From an uncultured Eggerthellaceae bacterium (GTDB lineage Bacteria > Actinomycetota > Coriobacteriia > Coriobacteriales > Eggerthellaceae), in the NCBI GenBank assembly GCA_946618265.1, contig CAMOLA010000021.1, positions 1-34,519 on the forward strand: a stretch of DNA of 34,519 nt. Direction: 5' to 3'. The notes under the pieces are model-generated. The model had not been told where the DNA came from, ran no database searches, and saw only the letters and a program-made list of their open reading frames with translations. This document shows, piece after piece, positions 16,153 to 24,600 of the stretch. The first letter of the stretch is position 1; the number at the start of each line of letters is the position of its first letter. The position numbers and the translations under genes are program-made.

Positions 16153-16434
16153 ATGATAAAGTCGTTTGCAAATAGCGAGGCCGAAGAGGTCTTTTCGGAT
16201 GGCGCATCGCGGGCGCTTCCGCCAGACGTGATCAGGTGTGCGCGGCGTAAGCTGTTCGCCATCGATGCGGCTTGCGTGATTGGCGATTTGCGGACCCCTC
16301 CAGGCAACCGTTTGCACAAATTGACGGGCGATAGAGCCGGGCAGTACTCGATATCGGTGAACGACCAATGGCGCATTTGCTTCGAGTTCCGCGGAGGAGA
16401 TGCGTATGCCGTCGAGCTCTGTGATTACCGTTAA
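16153..16434 (+). CDS. higB: HigB-type (RelE superfamily) toxin
   Basis: This 93-residue protein begins MIKSFANSEAEEVF, the usual opening of short HigB/RelE toxins of the plasmid-maintenance killer type. It continues with DVIRCARRKLFAIDAA, LRTPPGNRLHKLTGDRAGQY and ISVNDQWRICFEF, all in family order. It should act as a ribosome-dependent mRNA endonuclease blocked by the following HigA. ATG 16153 is chosen because the family text begins there; an in-frame upstream start at 16132 lies within the operator palindrome. No ribosome binding site precedes 16153 and the -10 box is only seven bases away, which suggests a leaderless transcript. It belongs to a different subfamily from the toxin at 2375, so the two modules are not recent duplicates. 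Confidence 0.87.
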   Translation: MIKSFANSEAEEVFSDGASRALPPDVIRCARRKLFAIDAACVIGDLRTPPGNRLHKLTGDRAGQYSISVNDQWRICFEFRGGDAYAVELCDYR

Positions 16435-16447
16435 GGAGGCGTGCGAT

Positions 16448-16771
16448 ATGCAAAGCGAAGGCATGATACTCATAACCGCGCGACCGCCCCATCCTGGCGA
16501 GTTCTTGCGCGAGGACTATATTCCCGAGTTTGGGCTTTCGGTTGCTCGCCTCGCCGATGCGCTCGGCGTCTCCAAGCAGACGGTCAACGAGCTCGTGCGG
16601 GAGCGGCGGGCCGTCAGTCCCGATATGGCGTTGCGTTTGGGCCGCCTGTTTGGAACGACGGCTCAGTACTGGCTCAACCTGCAGCGCAACGTCGATTTGT
16701 GGGATTCGCTCGAGCGCGGTCGCGATTCCATCGAGCAGGTGCAGCCCCTCCCGTTAGTCGCTGTCGGCTAA
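16448..16771 (+). CDS. higA: HigA-type XRE antitoxin
   Basis: This 107-residue protein matches the HigA/VapI family: RPPHPGEFLREDYIPEFGL near the N-terminus, then the helix-turn-helix SVARLADALGVSKQTVNELV, then RRAVSPDMALRLGRLFGTT and QYWLNLQRNVDLWD. It should bind the HigB toxin 13 bases upstream and repress the operon through the palindrome at 16123. AAGGAGG (16433-16439) overlaps the end of the toxin gene and sits about nine bases before ATG 16448, the chosen start. An in-frame start at 16400 would add an unlikely MRMPSSSVITV stretch that overlaps the toxin. The antitoxin thus has a strong ribosome binding site while the toxin has none. Confidence 0.88.
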   Translation: MQSEGMILITARPPHPGEFLREDYIPEFGLSVARLADALGVSKQTVNELVRERRAVSPDMALRLGRLFGTTAQYWLNLQRNVDLWDSLERGRDSIEQVQPLPLVAVG

Positions 16772-16810
16772 CGGCGCGGAGCTGGGGCAGGCCGTTAAAA
16801 GTCCGGTTTG

Positions 16811-16836
16811 TTATCCTGAACCGAAGGCGAAGAATC
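16811..16836. repeat. Family C repeat copy (degenerate)
   Basis: TTATCCTGAACCGAAGGCGA followed by AGAATC resembles the dispersed bacterial motif TCATCCTGAGCGAAGCGAAGGATC. Related copies in this window are at 32035-32065 and 33779-33800. It lies 40 bases after the HigA-2 stop. A start codon at 16837 opens a 20-codon frame that is not credible as a gene. Confidence 0.4.
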
Positions 16837-16953
16837 ATGCGCGTTGCGATGAGCTGGCCAAACCGCTTTGCGGAGATTCTTTGGCGCTTGCGCCGTTAAC
16901 TCCCAGAATGGCAAATCGGAACGTTTTCGGACGGCCTCTATGAGGGGGGTAGA

Positions 16954-16977
16954 GCGCCGGCATCTTGGGCCGGCGCG
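16954..16977. terminator. Hairpin between convergent HigBA-2 and coiled-coil gene
   Basis: GCGCCGGC (16954-16961) and GCCGGCGC (16970-16977) form a GC-only 8-bp stem with an 8-nt loop. It lies 15 bases past the stop of the minus-strand gene at 16993 and downstream of HigBA-2, so it could serve both. The T-tract is weak on both strands. Confidence 0.5.
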
Positions 16978-16992
16978 TTGCCTTTCGGGCGG

Positions 16993-17733
16993 CTAGCGCT
17001 GACCGTACAGGCGGTCGTCTGCGAACGTTTGGAGCAGGCTGTCGAAACGCTCGTCGAGGTCTTCGGCACGGCAGTTGTAGACGTAAACGTGCACGTTCTG
17101 CTTGAACTTCACGTCGGCGTACACGTCGGGGTCGCCCGCGCGCGAGATGGCTGAGAAGACGCCGTCGGAGACGTCGTCGGCCTTGCCGACGAATATGCCG
17201 GTGTAGTCGGTCAGGTCGTTGTCGAAGTCGAGCTTGCGGTACGTCGCGATCACGAAGCAGCCGGGCACGTCGTTGAGCGGGCCAACCATTGCGCCGGCCG
17301 TTTTTTCTGCCGCCTTTTGCAGGTCGGACACGGTGGTTTTGATGGTCGCGTTTTCGAGGACGGATTGGCGCGCTTCCTTGATGGCGCGGCGCAGCTCCTT
17401 TTCGGATTTGGCTTCGTAGAGGTCCCGCATGATGCCGTCTTTCGCGTCGCCGAGCTTCGAGAGGGCAGTGCTCACGGTGCCGGCCGCGTCGCCAGCGGCG
17501 TTCTTGACCGCGTTGCCCGCCTTGCCGGCGCCTTCCGCCGCCGATTTCGCGCCCGTGCGGACCTTTGCGGCGAGCGCGTCGGTGTCGACTTCGTCGAGGA
17601 TCGGTTTCGCTTCCTCGATGAGCGCCTTCGCCGCCGTAACCACGGCGCCTGCGGTTTCGATGAGCGTCTCGACGTCCTTGCTGTTCTTCGTGGCCATTTT
17701 GGCCAGCTTCGCAATCGTCTGTATCGTCGACAT
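16993..17733 (-). CDS. Ala-rich helical protein with a conserved-looking C-terminal domain, function unknown
   Basis: This 246-residue protein starts MSTIQTIAKLAKMATKNSKD at 17733, with GAGGAGGACCC upstream; the frame continues further but runs into the repeat array. Residues 1-150 are rich in Ala, Lys and Glu, are predicted helical, and include LEA-like stretches (AAEGAGKAGNAVKNAAGDAA). From about residue 160 the text changes to a compact alpha/beta domain: GCFVIATYRKLDFDN, then DYTGIFVGKADDVSDGVFSAI, then VHVYVYNC and LDERFDSLLQTF. The spacing of the two beta motifs recalls a GIY-YIG fold (GCFVIATY..., YTGIFVGKADDV), but the catalytic residues are not convincing. It has no signal peptide or membrane segment. 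It is probably cytosolic; no function is assigned. Confidence 0.7.
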   Translation of the reverse strand: MSTIQTIAKLAKMATKNSKDVETLIETAGAVVTAAKALIEEAKPILDEVDTDALAAKVRTGAKSAAEGAGKAGNAVKNAAGDAAGTVSTALSKLGDAKDGIMRDLYEAKSEKELRRAIKEARQSVLENATIKTTVSDLQKAAEKTAGAMVGPLNDVPGCFVIATYRKLDFDNDLTDYTGIFVGKADDVSDGVFSAISRAGDPDVYADVKFKQNVHVYVYNCRAEDLDERFDSLLQTFADDRLYGQR

Positions 17734-17814
17734 GGTGGGTCCTCCTCGTGGTCGGCGGTCGAAAATGCGCAGCTCATGGGAAGCATTATAGCGTGACCAA
17801 CGCGCCCGACCGTT

Positions 17815-18027
17815 TTCCCCGTGGGAGTTTGGTTCGCGCAGTCGGTTTCCCCGTGGGAGTTTGGTTCGCGCGACAGATTTCCCCGTGGGAATTTGGTTCG
17901 CGCGATCACGTTCCCCGTGGGAATTTGATTCGGGCGTCCGTTTTCCCCGTGGGAATTTGATTCGGGCGACAGATTTCCCCGCGGGAGTTTGATTCACGCA
18001 GTCGATTTCCCCGCGGGAGTTTCGGGC
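17815..18027 (+). repeat. Family B array 1: seven units with exact 32-bp period
   Basis: TTCCCC occurs at 17815, 17847, 17879, 17911, 17943, 17975 and 18007, a constant step of 32. Each unit is TTCCCCGYGGGARTTTGRTT plus CGSGC, about 25 bp, followed by about 7 variable bases. The last unit is cut short after GGGAGTTT. The array fills most of the 388-bp gap between the divergent coiled-coil and serpin genes. The centre TTCCCCGYGGGAA is a near-perfect palindrome. The array is open in several frames on the minus strand, which artificially lengthens the neighbouring reading frame. Confidence 0.9.
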
Positions 18028-18121
18028 GCCGAGGAGGGATGTCCATTTGCGTTCCTTTTTCAGGGACATGCCGGTCGAATGCGTGCATAATAGGTGCATC
18101 GGCTGCGCGAGGAGGTTTGCC

Positions 18122-19521
18122 ATGCGGATTCAGGTTTGGGGAGGGCGCGATGCCTTCTGTGGAATGGCGTGGAGGACCGCAATCGCCGCGCTGGTGCTGT
18201 CGGCCATGATGGCCTGTGCGGCGATTTCGCTGGCGTCCCCGCTGGTGGCCAGGGCATACGCTGCCGACCCCGAGGTGCAGGATGCGTCGGCCGTGAAAGC
18301 GCTGCAACCGAGCGCCGTTTTCGCGAGCGCCCAGTCGAAGACGTCTTCAAGTGCGAATGCGGCCGCAAAAGCTCCGAAACCGTCGAAGAAGCAGTTGAAA
18401 GCGTTCAAGAAGGCGAGCGCTGATTTCTCGATGAAGCTGTTGCGCACGTGCATGGCGGCCAAGGGCAAGTCCGCCAACGTCACCATTTCCCCGATGTCGG
18501 TGCTCAACGCGCTGGCGGTCACGGCGAACGGCGCCAAGGGCAAGACGGCCAAGCAGATGCGCGCGGTGCTGGCGGGCAAGGCTAGCCTCAAGAGCCTCAA
18601 CAAGTGCATGCGCTGGTACAACGGCAAGCTCGTCAACTCGAGCAAGGCGCGCCTGAACGTGGCGAACTCCATCTGGTATCACGACGACGGGTCGCTGCTG
18701 ATGAAGCCGGCGTTCCTGGGCGTCGCAGGGAAGTACTACGGAGCCAAGGTCGCGCCGTCCGATTTCGCCGACCCGAGCACGGTCGACGCGATCTAAACGG
18801 CTGGGTGGCGGACAACACCGACGGCATGATCAAGCGAATCGTATCGAGCTTGAATCCCGACGATCGCATCGCCATCGTCAACGCGTTGTGCTTCGACGCG
18901 AAGTGGCGCGTCCCGTTTGAGAAGTCCGACGTGCGCAAGCGGAAGTTCAAGACGGCATCTGGCAAGAAGCGCACAGTGGAGATGATGCACGGCACCGAAC
19001 AGCGCTACATCGAGGGCAAGGGCGTGCGCGGGTTCGTGAAGCCCTATGCGAAGGGCTACAGCTATGTGGCGCTTCTGCCCAAGAAGGGCACGTCGCTCAA
19101 GAAGTTCGTGGCGTCGCTCGACGGGAAAGCGTTCATCAAGCTCGTGTCCGGCGCCAAGCGCCAGCCTGTCCGCGTTGCCATGCCGAAATACTCGCTGACT
19201 TACGACAACGACCAGATGGAGCGCCAGCTGCGCGCCATGGGGATGGGGAAAGCTTTCACGAGCAGCGCCGACTTCTCCAAGATGGCCACCGACACGCGCG
19301 GCAGGCTCTACATCGGGCAAGTCATGCACAAGACGAAGATCGACGTCGACGAGCAGGGCACGAAGGCCGCCGCCGCGACGGCCGTCATGATGAGGGCGTC
19401 GTCGGCGCCGTTCGGCAAGGTGAAGAAGGTGACGCTCAACCGGCCGTTCGTCTATGCCATCGTGGATAACGCGACGAAGCTCCCCGTGTTCGTGGGCGCG
19501 GTGAACACCATCGGGAAGTAA
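18122..19521 (+). pseudogene. Secreted serpin, interrupted by a single frameshift
   Basis: Serpins are suicide inhibitors of serine or cysteine proteases. ATG 18122 with GAGGAGG upstream gives a signal peptide (ALVLSAMMACAAISLASPLV, then ARAYA) and a serpin core beginning FSMKLLRTCMAAKGKSANVT. The shutter block SPMSVLNALAVTANGAKGKT is intact. The frame ends at TAA 18794-18796 after STVDAI. The next frame continues at once with NGWVADNTDGMIKRIV, the expected INxWVxxxTxGxI helix, so a 2-base insertion or 1-base loss at about 18793-18796 splits the gene. The rest is intact through VDEQGTKAAAATAVMMRASS, an inhibitory-type hinge, and FVYAIVDNATKLPVFVGAV. Joined length is about 465 residues. Counting from the hinge Glu as P17 puts Ser at P1, with Arg at P3. 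It lies between two C11 protease cassettes. A sequencing error cannot be excluded. Confidence 0.82.
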
Positions 19522-19580
19522 TCGGGAGAGACTGCCCAAAAATTGCTTGGAATGCCATCCTTGCGCATAGGCTCAGGATT

Positions 19581-20045
19581 CTAGTCGGTGAGTGCCTGGA
19601 TGCGGGCCCCGAGCGCGAGCGCAACGGCGCCTTCCCGGCCCGAAGCGGGTGTTCCGGCGAGCGTGTCGTTGATGGCCCGTGCGATTGCGTCGTGGGAAGC
19701 CCGGACGTCGCCTGTCCCGAACAGCTGCCTGCTGAGCCAGTAGACTTCTTCTGCCGAGAAGCAGAGCTTGGCCGTGGCGGCGAAGAGCACGAGCGCGAGG
19801 TGGTCGCGGTTGTAGCGCCGGCCGATGGCCGGGGGCGTGAGCCCGCCTTTGACGTAATTGGTGGCCATCGCCACGGTGAATTGCTTGCCGCGCCGCACGC
19901 GGGGCGCAAGCGGGGCGTGCACGCTGTTCACGTACGCTACGAGCTCGCGCGCGAACATGAGCTCATCCGGCAGCCCGTCGTACAGCGGGTAGGTGAAGCT
20001 CGTGCTTGTTGTGGCGTTTGCGTGTTCCACGGCCGGTCCTTCCAA
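19581..20045 (-). CDS. DUF1836-family regulator
   Basis: This 154-residue protein matches DUF1836 (MerR-like helix-turn-helix). LPDELMFARELVAYVNSV is followed by FTVAMATNYVKGGLTPPAIG and RRYNRDHLALVLFAATAKLC, corresponding to the family's MINNYVKxGLIPPPxKKRYxREHLAxLL block, then an effector-like tail. The chosen TTG start at 20045 has AAAGAGGA upstream; a GTG at 20030 with GGAAGGA is an equal alternative. The gene is divergent from the MFS transporter across a short AT-rich gap with a dyad, so it probably controls that transporter, itself, or both. There is no evidence for its ligand. Confidence 0.82.
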   Translation of the reverse strand: MEGPAVEHANATTSTSFTYPLYDGLPDELMFARELVAYVNSVHAPLAPRVRRGKQFTVAMATNYVKGGLTPPAIGRRYNRDHLALVLFAATAKLCFSAEEVYWLSRQLFGTGDVRASHDAIARAINDTLAGTPASGREGAVALALGARIQALTD

Positions 20046-20064
20046 AACGGTATTCCTCTTTCGC

Positions 20065-20084
20065 TATTATAGGCCATATAATAT
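20065..20084. promoter_or_regulatory. AT-rich dyad in the DUF1836/MFS divergent promoter
   Basis: TATTATA (20065-20071) and TATAATA (20078-20084) form an inverted repeat around GGCCAT. The right arm contains TATAAT (20078-20083), a plausible -10 box for the MFS gene, and the left arm gives the same hexamer on the minus strand for the regulator. One dyad could thus hold both -10 boxes and the operator. The -35 boxes are not clear. Confidence 0.5.
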
Positions 20085-20123
20085 CGGATAATAAAAAACC
20101 TATAAATGAGGGGACGTGTGGGT

Positions 20124-21359
20124 ATGGAAAACGAATCGAAGGGGAAACTGCATTTCGGCTACCTCGTGGTGGTCGCGCTCATCCTCACGTGTTTCATGCC
20201 GCTTTCGTTCGGGTTGAGCTGCGCCGGCATCTTCTATCCGCCGCTTTCCGAGGCACTCGGGGTGGAGAAGGGCGTGCTCAGCTACTACATCTCGGTGCTG
20301 TGGCTGGCGGCGCTCGTGACGCTGCCCTTCATGGGGCGGCTTTTGGACGGGAAGGATGCCCGGGCGTGCCTGACCGGCGCGGTGGCCATCGTGGTCGCGG
20401 CGTTCGTGTGGCTGTCGTTCACGCGCGCCCTGTGGCAGTTCTACGTTGCCGCCGCCGCGATGGGGATCTCCGTGGGTATGCTGCTGTTCCTGGCGCCATC
20501 GACGCTCATCAACCGATGGTTCGCCAAGCGCGCCGGGGCCATGCTGGGCATCTGCATGGCCTTCACGGGCGTCGGCGGCATGGTGTGGTCGACGGTGGGC
20601 GGCCTGCTCATCGATGCCATCGGCTGGTCGGCGACCTACCTGGTGTTCGCGGCGCTTTCGGCGTTGACCCTTCCCGTGACGCTGTTCATGGTGGCAAGCC
20701 GCCCCGCCGACAAGGGGCTTCGGCCCGTGGGCTGGGAGCCGGGCGACGAGGCGCGCGAAAGCGCTTCCGTTGCGCAGGGCATTCCTGCCGCCCAGGCGTT
20801 CAAGATGCCGGTTTTCTACCTCATCCTGGCGATGTGCTTCACCCTCAACATCGCGATGGCCGTGTACTTCATGATTCCCAGCTATGCGACGACCCTCGAG
20901 ATCGGGGCGGCCATGCCGTTGCTCGGGGCGACGGCGTCGTCGGTCGCCATGGCGGGCCAGACGGCCTCGAAGCTCGTGCTCGGCGCCGTCGGCGAGAAGA
21001 TGCCGCATGCGAGCACCCTCGTGGCGCTGGGGTGCGGCATCGCGGGTTCCGCGCTGTTCGTGCTCGCGACGGGCAGTGTGCCCGTGTTCTATGCGGCGGC
21101 GCTCCTCTTCGGCGTGTACTACGGCATCACCAACGTCATGATGCCGCTGTTCACGCGCAAGAGCTTCGGCGATGCGGAATACGCCCAGATCTACTCGCGC
21201 GTGTCGATGGTCGCTTCCATCAGCAACGTGATCGGCGCGCTCGTCTGGGGCACGCTCGTCAGCGTCACGGGCAGCTACCCGGCCATGTTCGGCGGCGCCA
21301 TAGCGCTGATGGCCGTCACGTGCATCGTCGTAGTTGCCATCAGCCGCATGAAGGCGTAG
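20124..21359 (+). CDS. MFS transporter, OFA (oxalate/formate antiporter)-like
   Basis: This protein of about 411 residues has 12 predicted membrane segments in two halves, separated by a short hydrophilic loop (SRPADKGLRPVGWEPGDEAR) near residue 200. Segments of note are FGYLVVVALILTCFMPLSFG at the N-terminus and the conserved LINRWFAKRAGAMLGICMAF, which fits the family's RWFxxRRGxAxGIxxxG motif between segments 4 and 5. The arrangement is that of OFA-family anion antiporters common in anaerobic actinobacteria. ATG 20124 with AGGGGA nine bases upstream is preferred over GTG 20118 or ATG 20106. It is divergent from a DUF1836 regulator. Substrate is unknown; a small carboxylate is likely by family. 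Confidence 0.88.
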   Translation: MENESKGKLHFGYLVVVALILTCFMPLSFGLSCAGIFYPPLSEALGVEKGVLSYYISVLWLAALVTLPFMGRLLDGKDARACLTGAVAIVVAAFVWLSFTRALWQFYVAAAAMGISVGMLLFLAPSTLINRWFAKRAGAMLGICMAFTGVGGMVWSTVGGLLIDAIGWSATYLVFAALSALTLPVTLFMVASRPADKGLRPVGWEPGDEARESASVAQGIPAAQAFKMPVFYLILAMCFTLNIAMAVYFMIPSYATTLEIGAAMPLLGATASSVAMAGQTASKLVLGAVGEKMPHASTLVALGCGIAGSALFVLATGSVPVFYAAALLFGVYYGITNVMMPLFTRKSFGDAEYAQIYSRVSMVASISNVIGALVWGTLVSVTGSYPAMFGGAIALMAVTCIVVVAISRMKA

Positions 21360-21377
21360 GGCACGCGGGTGATCAAC

Positions 21378-21590
21378 TTCCCCGTGGGAAAACGGTTTCC
21401 CCGTGGGAGTTTGATCCGGCCGCAATCGTCTTCCCCGTGGGAAAACGGTTCAGCTTCCCCGTGGGAGTTTGATTCGGCTGCAGGAATCATTTTCCCACGG
21501 GTAAACCGATTTCCCGCGGGGAAGTCGGTTGGGAAGCCGGTTGGGGGGAATCATTTTCCCGCGGGGAAATCGGTTTCCCACGGGGAGGCC
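21378..21590. repeat. Family B array 2: eight units, four in each orientation
   Basis: Forward TTCCCC starts at 21378, 21397, 21431 and 21455. Reverse-oriented copies (TTCCCACGGG or TTCCCGCGGGGAA) start near 21492, 21511, 21554 and 21574. The spacing is irregular (19, 34 and 24 bp in the forward half). The block from 21397 to 21448 (unit, GATCCGGCCGCAATCGTC, unit, AAACGG) is nearly repeated at 29460 and 29617. The array fills the gap between the convergent 3' ends of the MFS gene and the LRR lipoprotein gene, and the orientation switches in the middle. Confidence 0.87.
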
Positions 21591-21623
21591 GGGGCGGCAT
21601 GGGGTTTTGCTGTGTGGCAGCGT

Positions 21624-24600
21624 CTATTCCTCGACGCAGGCGAAGCCCTGGGAGCGGGCCATGAGGGCGGCTTCGGAGCCGGGCGGGCAGTGCAGCGTGA
21701 CGGCGGATTTGTCGACGATGTCGAAGGCCATCGAGCTCATGCGCAGCAGGGATGCGGGCAGGTACGCTTCGGTTATGCCTGCGGTGCCGTCGAAGGCGTA
21801 GGTGCAAATCTCCTCGACGCCGTCGGGAACGTGCGCGACGGGCCCCGCCCCGCTGGCATAGGCGTAAAGCTTCCTGCCGTCCTTGCTGAGCAGGAACGGC
21901 CCGTCGGCCTTGAAATGCGGGTTGCTGCCGCTGACCGCGAACGACTCGATGTCCAATTTGCAAAACGCGCCGTTTCCGAGCTCTTCCAGCCCGGAGCCGA
22001 TCTTCACCGTCTTGGACGCGACCGCCACCTTGTCGTCGCCGTAATTGCCGAACGCCTTTTCGCCGACGACCTTGACGCTGTCCGGTATGGCGACCTCGTC
22101 GCATTCGGTAAGGCCGCTGAAAGCGTCTTTCGAAATGGTCGCGAGCCCTTCCGCGAATGTGAGGTCGAGGCTTTTCACGCCACCGAATGCGTCTGTCCCG
22201 ATGTGCTCGAGGGAGGCGGGAAAGCCGATGGCGCGGAGGTTGAAGCACGACTCGAACGCCGAGCTGCCGATTCGCTGCAGCCCGTCGGGCAGCGTGACCT
22301 CCTCGATCGTGGCGTTTTGGAACGCGCTCGGGCCGATTTCGGTCACGCCTTGCGGGACGGCGTAGGTCGTGCCCCGCTCGCGCGGATAGGCGACCAGGAG
22401 CGTGCCGTCGGCGTTGCACAGCGACCCCTCGCGGATGGAGAATTGCCCGTTGCGCCCGTCGACCTCGTATTTCCGCAGTCCGGAGACTTTCGAGAGCAAC
22501 GTGCCTTCGATGCGCTCGACGTGCGCGGGGATGATGAGGGTCTTCACGATGCCGGATGCCTCGTCGTTCATGTCGGCGCCAATCGCCGTCACGGGCACGC
22601 CTTCCACCTCGTCGGGCACTGCGACGTGCCCCGCTTCGTTGGCCGCGATGCCGACGAGGGCGGCGTGGTCGGGGTACGCCCTGAACGTCAGCGTGGCCTT
22701 GGGCAGCTCGACGGTCGCGGTCGTCCAACGCAGGTCGGCGGCCGAGCGCAGGTTGTCGTGCTCGATGCCCTGCTCCTGCGCGTACGATTCGGCCCAGGAG
22801 CCTGCGGGGGCGTGCAGGCGCGCGCCGCATTCGAGCTTGGTCGAAAGCGATGCGTCGCTGAACTCGTTGCGCGTCGGCAGGGCGTTATCGCCTATCCGCG
22901 CGAGCGATGCCGGCAGGAACACGTCGATCAAATCAATCGAGCCGTCTTCATGTTGGATGCCTTTGAAGTCGCCCAGGACGCCTTCTGCCAGCGACGTCAC
23001 GCCTTCGGGAACTTCGATTGCGCCTTGCAGGCCGGCCGGCGCCTCGAGCAAGGTCCCGTCCTTGCTCAGCAAGAACCCGCCTGCGCTTCGGTAGAGCTTG
23101 TTTCCGCCCGCGACCTCGATCGCCTCGAGGCCGAGCGCGCCGAATGCCGCCTTGCCCACGAACGACACGTTGCGCCCAACACGAATCGCCGTCGGTCTGT
23201 TGCTCGCGGCGTCTTCGTCGATCAGGCTGTCGTTGACGTAGAGCGCCCCGAACGCCGCATCGCCGATGCGCTCGAGGCGTGCCGGGAGGGCGGGGGCGGC
23301 AAGGTTGATGCATCCGTAGAATGCGCACGGCTCGATTGCGCGCAGCGAGTCGGGCAGCGTCACGTGGCGCACGTCCGATTCGGCGAAGGCGGAAAAGCCG
23401 ATGGTCTCCACGCCGTCGGGCACGGTGAAATCGCCGCCCTTGGCCGGCGGGTACGCGAGCAGGGTCGCGCCGTCGGCCGAGTACAGCACGCCGTCGCGTA
23501 CGCTCGTGTGCTTGCCTTCGTCCGATTGGGTGAACGTGGCAAGCGTCTTGGTTCCCGAAAACGCGTATTCGCCGATCTTCTTCAAGCTCGCGGGCACGTC
23601 GAATGACCTGATGTGGCTGTTGCGGAAGGCGTTATTGCCGATTGCGGCGACGCAGCCGGGCAGCTTGACGGACTGCACGAACTGGTCGCTTTCGAAGGCG
23701 TCGGGTCCCACTTCTGTCACGGGAAGCCCTTCGACCTTGGCAGGCACTGCGAGGTCGGTGTCTTCGCCCTCGTATCCCACGAGCTCTGCGTGGTCGTCGT
23801 GCAGGTCGAACGCGAGCTTGCCGTGGTCAGTCGGCACTTCGACGTCGGCGCCATCGCCGGGCCAGGGGCCGAACACTTCGATGGGCGCGAGCTCGGAGGC
23901 GTGCACGGCGCCCGCCGAATCCGTGACGGCGACCTGCACGAGGCATTCTTCGCCGGTCGAGGAGACCGGGGCCATCGCGAAGTCGACCGAGTCGTCGTAC
24001 GAGCATTGCGAGCCCGAAGCGAAGCCCGTTTTCTCCCATTGCGCGATCGGCATCATCGACCCGTCGTCTGCGCGGGTCTTTCCCATCGATTGACGCCACG
24101 AATAGCCGATTGCGTGGTACGACGCGAGCTGGTCGGGGCCGACGTCTGTGCCCTGTGGGTACGGCTCGACGCGGCGGCTGATGGTCACGTCGACGTCGCC
24201 GGTCTGTTTGTCGACGGTCGCCGCGAGCGTAGCGTCGCCGTAGCCGGAAGCTATCCCCGATGCTGAGTAATCAGCTGCCGTGAGCAGGCGGAAGTTGTCA
24301 GTCGTGTAGTGCAGCGACGCGTCGTCTTCGGACGCGAAATCCACGCCGCACAGCATCGATTTCTTCCCGCCGTCCACGATGGCCTCGAGGACCTTGGGGT
24401 CGGCGGGAATCGTTATGCGGCCCGATTCGTCGATCGTGGTGGGAACGCCGGCGACGACGGGGTAATAGGACGCATCGCCTTGCGGGTATCGGCGAATGAC
24501 CGTGTAGGATGCCGTCGCGCTATCGCGGCGCTGGGCGTCGGAGAGCTGCAGCACGAACGCGTCGCCGTCGCGAGTGGGCGCAGCCAAGCTCCATGCGCGG

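Noticed and set aside
16837..16899. 20-codon open frame after HigBA-2
   Set aside because: Too short, no ribosome binding site, and it starts at the edge of a family C repeat.
17815..18027. CRISPR array
   Set aside because: The regular 32-bp period looks CRISPR-like, but only about 7 bases vary per unit, far too short for spacers, and no cas gene is nearby.
17734..18123. 130-residue N-terminal extension of the coiled-coil gene
   Set aside because: The extension is a translation of the family B repeat array; a good ribosome binding site and natural start lie at 17733.
18788..18802. Programmed -1 frameshift in the serpin
   Set aside because: No X-XXY-YYZ slippery heptamer or clear downstream structure is visible at the junction, so a mutation or sequence error is more likely.
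21369..23606. 745-residue plus-strand reading frame
   Set aside because: It begins inside a repeat array and runs antisense to the LRR lipoprotein; no family features, an effect of high GC and regular codon use in LRR genes.
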